Source of the DNA: UMGS1663 sp963621995
Lineage (GTDB): Bacteria; Bacillota; Clostridia; TANB77; CAG-508
NCBI GenBank assembly: GCA_963621995.1
Contig: CAVFFZ010000007.1
Span: 1 to 57,706, forward strand
Reading direction: 5' to 3'
DNA: 57,706 nucleotides
Positions 54,557 through 57,706 of the stretch are shown here, piece by piece. The first letter of the stretch is position 1; each line of letters opens with the position of its first letter. A program made the translations under genes and the position numbers. The notes below the pieces were generated by a model. It saw only the letters and a program-made list of their open reading frames with translations, searched no databases and had not been told where the DNA came from.

Positions 54557-54629
54557 TGGTGCAGATGGCCGGAATCGAACCGGCACGGTTTATTCAACCG
54601 CAGGATTTTAAGAATTTTACGCCATCTGC
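54557..54629 (-). pseudogene. tRNA-Leu(TAA) remnant without D-arm; probable element boundary
   Basis: On the minus strand the acceptor stem (GCAGATG / CATCTGC), discriminator A and encoded CCA, T-arm (GCCGG TTCGATT CCGGC), class II variable arm (CGGTT / AACCG) and TTAAAATCC from the anticodon side are all present. The D-arm and 5' anticodon stem are missing (only 11 bases, GCGTAAAATTC, fill the gap), so the 73-nt sequence cannot fold as a normal tRNA. Such partial tRNAs mark integrase attachment sites. The intact gene may lie beyond the window. Confidence 0.75.
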
Positions 54630-54890
54630 TTTTTACCATTAGATAATATCAATTAATCTCTTTTGATAATTAACCTATTTAGCTTCTCTGTAAGAGATTA
54701 TAGCACAAGTATTGTTAAATATGCAATAACAAGCCAAAAACTTCTTTTCTAAAGTTTTGAATTAAGTGTTAGAACTATGTTAGAACTTTTGATAGAATAA
54801 CAGGCTAACTTATTATTGATATTATAATCATATTAGTTGAAGAATTTATAGAAATATGATAAAATCCATTTCAAGAAAGAAAGGGATAAA

Positions 54891-55622
54891 ATGGATTTTT
54901 TGATTGAGCTAATAGAAAAAATAATTAATTATATTAAAAATTTATCAACTGAACAAATAGCATTAATATCAATTTTTGTTACATTTATAATTTATGTTCT
55001 AGGAAAACAAAATGAACTAAAGTTAAAAAAGCATGAATTAAGAAAAGAAAATTATATTAAGTTTATAAAGACTTTACAAACTTTCACTGCAAAATTTCAA
55101 ACTAATAATAAAGAAATAAAAATGACACCAAAAGTAGCAGAAGAATGGTTTGATATGGGATCTTCTCTATTATTATATGGATCAAAAAAACTATATAAAA
55201 AATATATTTTCTTTAGAAATTTCCAGTCGCCTTTAGTGAAACAATGTAAATATTATGAAGAAAATTTAACTTTATACTTGATAAATGATATGCTAAATCA
55301 AATTAGAAAAGAAGTCGGATTAAATATTTTTGAAGGAAATATTGGATATGATTCAATAGCTTTCTTTGTAAATGAAATGTCATACAATCCTATTGCTAAA
55401 CAAAAATGGGTGAAAGATAGATATAAAATATCTATGATTAAATTTGAATTATTTATACTGGATAGAACTAAATTTATTTTTCTAAAAAAACTTTATTACA
55501 GCATAGTTTCACCAATAATAGGAATATTAAAAGTTTTATTTAAATATTTAGTAATGATTCCAATTGGAAAAATAATAATTAGATTCTGTCCTAATATAGC
55601 TAAAAAACTTCAAGAAAAGTAA
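54891..55622 (+). CDS. Membrane-associated protein of unknown function
   Basis: 243 residues. An N-terminal membrane segment at about 23-40 (IALISIFVTFIIYVLGK) is preceded by an amphipathic helix and followed by a basic coiled region (NELKLKKHELRKENYIKF). A soluble helical domain and a second hydrophobic stretch at about 205-225 follow. RBS GAAAGAAAGGGA. It ends at a strong terminator. It lies between the tRNA remnant and the MobV module, so it is probably cargo of the second element. Confidence 0.6.
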   Translation: MDFLIELIEKIINYIKNLSTEQIALISIFVTFIIYVLGKQNELKLKKHELRKENYIKFIKTLQTFTAKFQTNNKEIKMTPKVAEEWFDMGSSLLLYGSKKLYKKYIFFRNFQSPLVKQCKYYEENLTLYLINDMLNQIRKEVGLNIFEGNIGYDSIAFFVNEMSYNPIAKQKWVKDRYKISMIKFELFILDRTKFIFLKKLYYSIVSPIIGILKVLFKYLVMIPIGKIIIRFCPNIAKKLQEK

Positions 55623-55666
55623 TTAATATTACTTTTGAGGTAAAATTTAATTTAATATCTATACAG

Positions 55667-55710
55667 AAAAAGTCCGTTTGTAGAATAAAAATCTACAAAC
55701 GGACTTTTTT
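55667..55710 (+). terminator. Strong terminator
   Basis: 18-bp perfect stem (55667-55684 / 55692-55709; core AGTCCGTTTGTAGA) with a T6 run, 45 bases after the preceding gene. Confidence 0.9.
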
Positions 55711-55742
55711 GTCGTGTAAAGAGAAATGCAACACCTCTTAAA

Positions 55743-55762
55743 AAGTGTTTGGTGTGATGAGC
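55743..55762. repeat. Near-copy of the sequence at 47555-47575
   Basis: AAGTGTTTGGTGTGATGAGC matches AAGTGTTTGGTGCAGATGAGC at 47555-47575 apart from one indel and one substitution. This suggests that the two mobile segments share an end or an att-related sequence. The remaining stretch up to 56260 carries several hairpins (for example 56010-56054 with AGGTGTAATAAT, and AAAACCTAAAAT / ATTTTAGGTTTT near 56200-56233) and no gene. Confidence 0.4.
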
Positions 55763-56261
55763 CGATGCTATAAAGTTCATTCGTATTTGTATAAGCAGTC
55801 TAATTATACAAAGTGCGTGAGTGAGATTTTGGAACACAGACTCACAATAATAAAAGAGTATTCGGTGGCAAAACTTGAAATGGATTTATAATTGTAAAAA
55901 GTTTGGACAAGTATGAACAAAGGTATTATATATACCAGCAATTATAGTAGTAAAAGCTACTTACTAGACTACCTATGAAACGAGGAGAACGACCGACGGT
56001 TTCATTATAAAAGGTGTAATAATTCTATTTGTAACAATGGGATTATTACGCCTAATTCACTTTAGCTCTCTCCCTCTGGTTTCAGTCTGGTAATTGCTAA
56101 AATGAATACAAAAAAGCATGAGTGCTTTTTTGTTGTGAGTAAAAAATTTATTTTTTGCTCACATTCATAAAAATTGCGATTAGCAAATTTTTATGAAAAA
56201 CCTAAAATGCAGATATGCTATTTTAGGTTTTGGGGTGTGGGTTTGCTTAACCCTGCCACAC

Positions 56262-56300
56262 AGACAAACTTTGTTTGTCTAGTGTGTTAGACATTGAAAC
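56262..56300 (+). other. oriT: oriT of the MobV relaxase
   Basis: GTCTAGTGTGTTAGAC (56277-56292) is an inverted repeat around TAGTGTG/TTA, the nick-site core of pMV158-type (MobV) origins of transfer. Nicking is expected between G56286 and T56287. A second hairpin AGACAAAC / GTTTGTCT overlaps on the left. It ends about 40 bases before the relaxase start, the standard location. Confidence 0.8.
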
Positions 56301-56334
56301 AATATCTCAAGCAAAGAAGGAGGTGCAAGGAGAT

Positions 56335-57582
56335 ATGAGTTATGCTATTGTAAGAAATGAAAAATTAACACGAACAGAAGTAAATGGAAAAGGAACTCAT
56401 AATGATAGAAAAGCAAAAAATCATACTAATAAAGATATTGATACTACAAAAACACACTTAAATTATTACATTAAGAAAAACGAACTAACATACACCAAAG
56501 AATTTGATAAATATTTAAAAGAAAATAATGTGCAAGGTCATCTTAGAAGTAATAGCATAATAATGTGTCAAATGATATTTACATCAGACCAAGTATTCTT
56601 TGATAAAATAGGAGAAAAAGAAACAAAAAGATATTTTGATGAATGTTATAAATTTATATGCGGTTATAAAAATTTGGGAGAAAGAAATATAATATCAGCA
56701 GTAGTACATTTAGATGAAGGTGTACCACATATGCACTTAATGTTTGTACCTTTTGTTCATACAAAAGACAAAGATGGAAACGACATTGATAAAATTTGTG
56801 CAAGAGATTTTTGGAAAGGTCGAGATAGTTATAGAAAATTACAGGATGCCTACTTTAATCATGTAAAATCAAAAGGTTTTGATTTAGAAAGAGGTATGTT
56901 TGTAGAAAATACTGACAGAAAACATTATACAATGGAAGAATATAAGAAAATTACAAATTATGAAAATACTAAAAAAGTTTTAAAAGAAATTAAACTAGAA
57001 ATACCAGAAGTTCCAGGTATAAATGAAATTAGCAAATTTTCAATAAAAAGAGATGAAAAAATACTAAAAGAAATCATAAAACCTAAAGATGATTTAATTA
57101 AAGAATTATATAAGGATAATTTATCATTGCATAAAGAACTATCAAAGCAATCCAAAGTTGTTGATGAGGCTGTAAAATATCAAAAAGAAAGAGAAGAAAT
57201 ACTTGCTGACAATGAAGAATTGCACAATACTGTTAAAAATTTGGAACATAAATACAAAATAAAAAGCAATAATCTTGATTTTGACTTTAGAAATAAAAAA
57301 AGAGAATTAGAAGAAGAATTTGAAGAAAGAACTTATAATTTAGAATATGAATACAAAGGAAAATATCGTAAGTTAGAAAAAGAAAATAATCATCTTCATA
57401 AAGTTATAGATAAATTCTATTTTGCTATTGATAAATTTATAGAATGGATTTGTCAAAAATTTAGTTTAGGCGATTCAAAGGAACTTGTTAATAATTTTGA
57501 GAAAGACACAGATATTTCTCTTGATCCAGAACTACAAATAAAAAAAGAAGAAATAGAAAAAGAATGGAATTTAGAGTTATAA
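56335..57582 (+). CDS. mobV: MobV-family relaxase (Pre/Mob)
   Basis: 415 residues from the ATG at 56335 (RBS AAGGAGA); the open frame extends upstream but through the oriT. With this start, the N-terminal motif GTHNDRK places His22, the position of the DNA-linking His in MobM of pMV158. Motif III is HLDEGVPHMHLMFVP (HxDE..PHxH, metal site). A long coiled-coil C-terminus (about 290-400) probably mediates dimerisation. It nicks at oriT and pilots the strand during mobilisation by a helper conjugative system. Confidence 0.93.
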   Translation: MSYAIVRNEKLTRTEVNGKGTHNDRKAKNHTNKDIDTTKTHLNYYIKKNELTYTKEFDKYLKENNVQGHLRSNSIIMCQMIFTSDQVFFDKIGEKETKRYFDECYKFICGYKNLGERNIISAVVHLDEGVPHMHLMFVPFVHTKDKDGNDIDKICARDFWKGRDSYRKLQDAYFNHVKSKGFDLERGMFVENTDRKHYTMEEYKKITNYENTKKVLKEIKLEIPEVPGINEISKFSIKRDEKILKEIIKPKDDLIKELYKDNLSLHKELSKQSKVVDEAVKYQKEREEILADNEELHNTVKNLEHKYKIKSNNLDFDFRNKKRELEEEFEERTYNLEYEYKGKYRKLEKENNHLHKVIDKFYFAIDKFIEWICQKFSLGDSKELVNNFEKDTDISLDPELQIKKEEIEKEWNLEL

Positions 57583-57588
57583 TCATAT

Positions 57589-57624
57589 AAAAATCTCTAC
57601 TATTCTTTGTAGAGATTTTTATTC
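57589..57624 (+). terminator. Terminator after the relaxase gene
   Basis: 12-bp perfect stem AAAAATCTCTAC / GTAGAGATTTTT. Confidence 0.85.
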
Positions 57625-57669
57625 ATTTTTATATAACTAAATCATCTAAGTAAATTACATGTATACTTT

Positions 57670-57703
57670 TAGATGTAAATAAATGAATTTACATCTAATT
57701 TTT
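57670..57703. terminator. Second hairpin at the right edge
   Basis: 11-bp perfect stem TAGATGTAAAT / ATTTACATCTA followed by T7, possibly for a gene outside the window. Confidence 0.65.
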
Positions 57704-57706
57704 TTG

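Noticed and set aside
54557..54629. Annotation as a functional tRNA-Leu
   Set aside because: The D-arm and the 5' half of the anticodon stem are missing, so it cannot fold as a normal tRNA.

Overview
The window looks like chromosome from an AT-rich, low-GC, anaerobic Firmicute (Clostridia-type, probably an uncultured gut lineage). This rests on the strong Shine-Dalgarno sites, a Gram-positive gene set (HtrA with an N-terminal anchor, SipW-type signal peptidases, TasA/camelysin-like proteins, HU, a SpoVB/MurJ-like flippase), nearly all stops being TAA or TAG, and Tn916-type mobile genes. No 16S or other species marker is present, so the genus is not claimed.

Layout. (1) 1-205: the 3' end of a gene with atypically GC-rich, NNY-codon-rich sequence that looks like the variable repeat of a diversity-generating retroelement target (C-type-lectin-like C-terminus). 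(2) 469-5952: housekeeping genes (HtrA, RNase HII, pyrimidine-nucleoside phosphorylase) and unknowns. (3) 6090-28746: a ~23 kb surface-fibre locus. It holds five SipW-type signal peptidase paralogues, the first and last lacking the catalytic Ser and His. It also holds seven small single-anchor proteins that are TasA/camelysin-like to varying degrees, a membrane-tethered McrB-like AAA+ ATPase with a DUF2357/McrC-like partner, a coiled-coil protein, and a ~2,940-residue repetitive surface protein. (4) 28918-44720: core genes (rpsB-tsf, an lspA-like gene with rluD, an RsuA-family synthase, an S1 protein, a VirD4-like ATPase opposite a Replic_Relax-like protein, a flippase, HU, M23 peptidase, radical SAM), plus a 295-bp MITE with 39-bp perfect terminal repeats. 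(5) 44777-57706: mobile DNA. It contains integrase and RepA/DinD remnants, a ~7.0 kb integrase-xis element carrying PD-(D/E)XK, Mrr and HEPN-like genes that ends at a broken tRNA-Leu, and a second element with a MobV relaxase and its oriT.

Most striking observation. I read every gene for in-frame CGG codons and found only four in the whole window. Three lie exactly where one conserved protein is split over two frames: the DUF2357 protein at 12199, the giant surface protein at 19580 and the flippase at 40321. In each, skipping one base (the C of CGG) continues the protein in the +1 frame. The fourth (5008-5010, minus strand) is four codons before a stop, and a +1 shift there also gives a short alternative tail. 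This suggests CGG is unassigned or very poorly decoded in this organism and acts as a +1 frameshift (or quadruplet CGG-R) signal. I know of no described system of this kind. It is inferred from sequence only; the competing explanation is a set of independent one-base insertions.

How the genes work together (inference): the signal peptidases would process the TasA-like subunits, the AAA+/DUF2357 pair and coiled-coil proteins may handle assembly or control, and the giant protein would be the outermost adhesin or matrix component. Its membrane anchor and its body can only be joined by the +1 shift at CGG.
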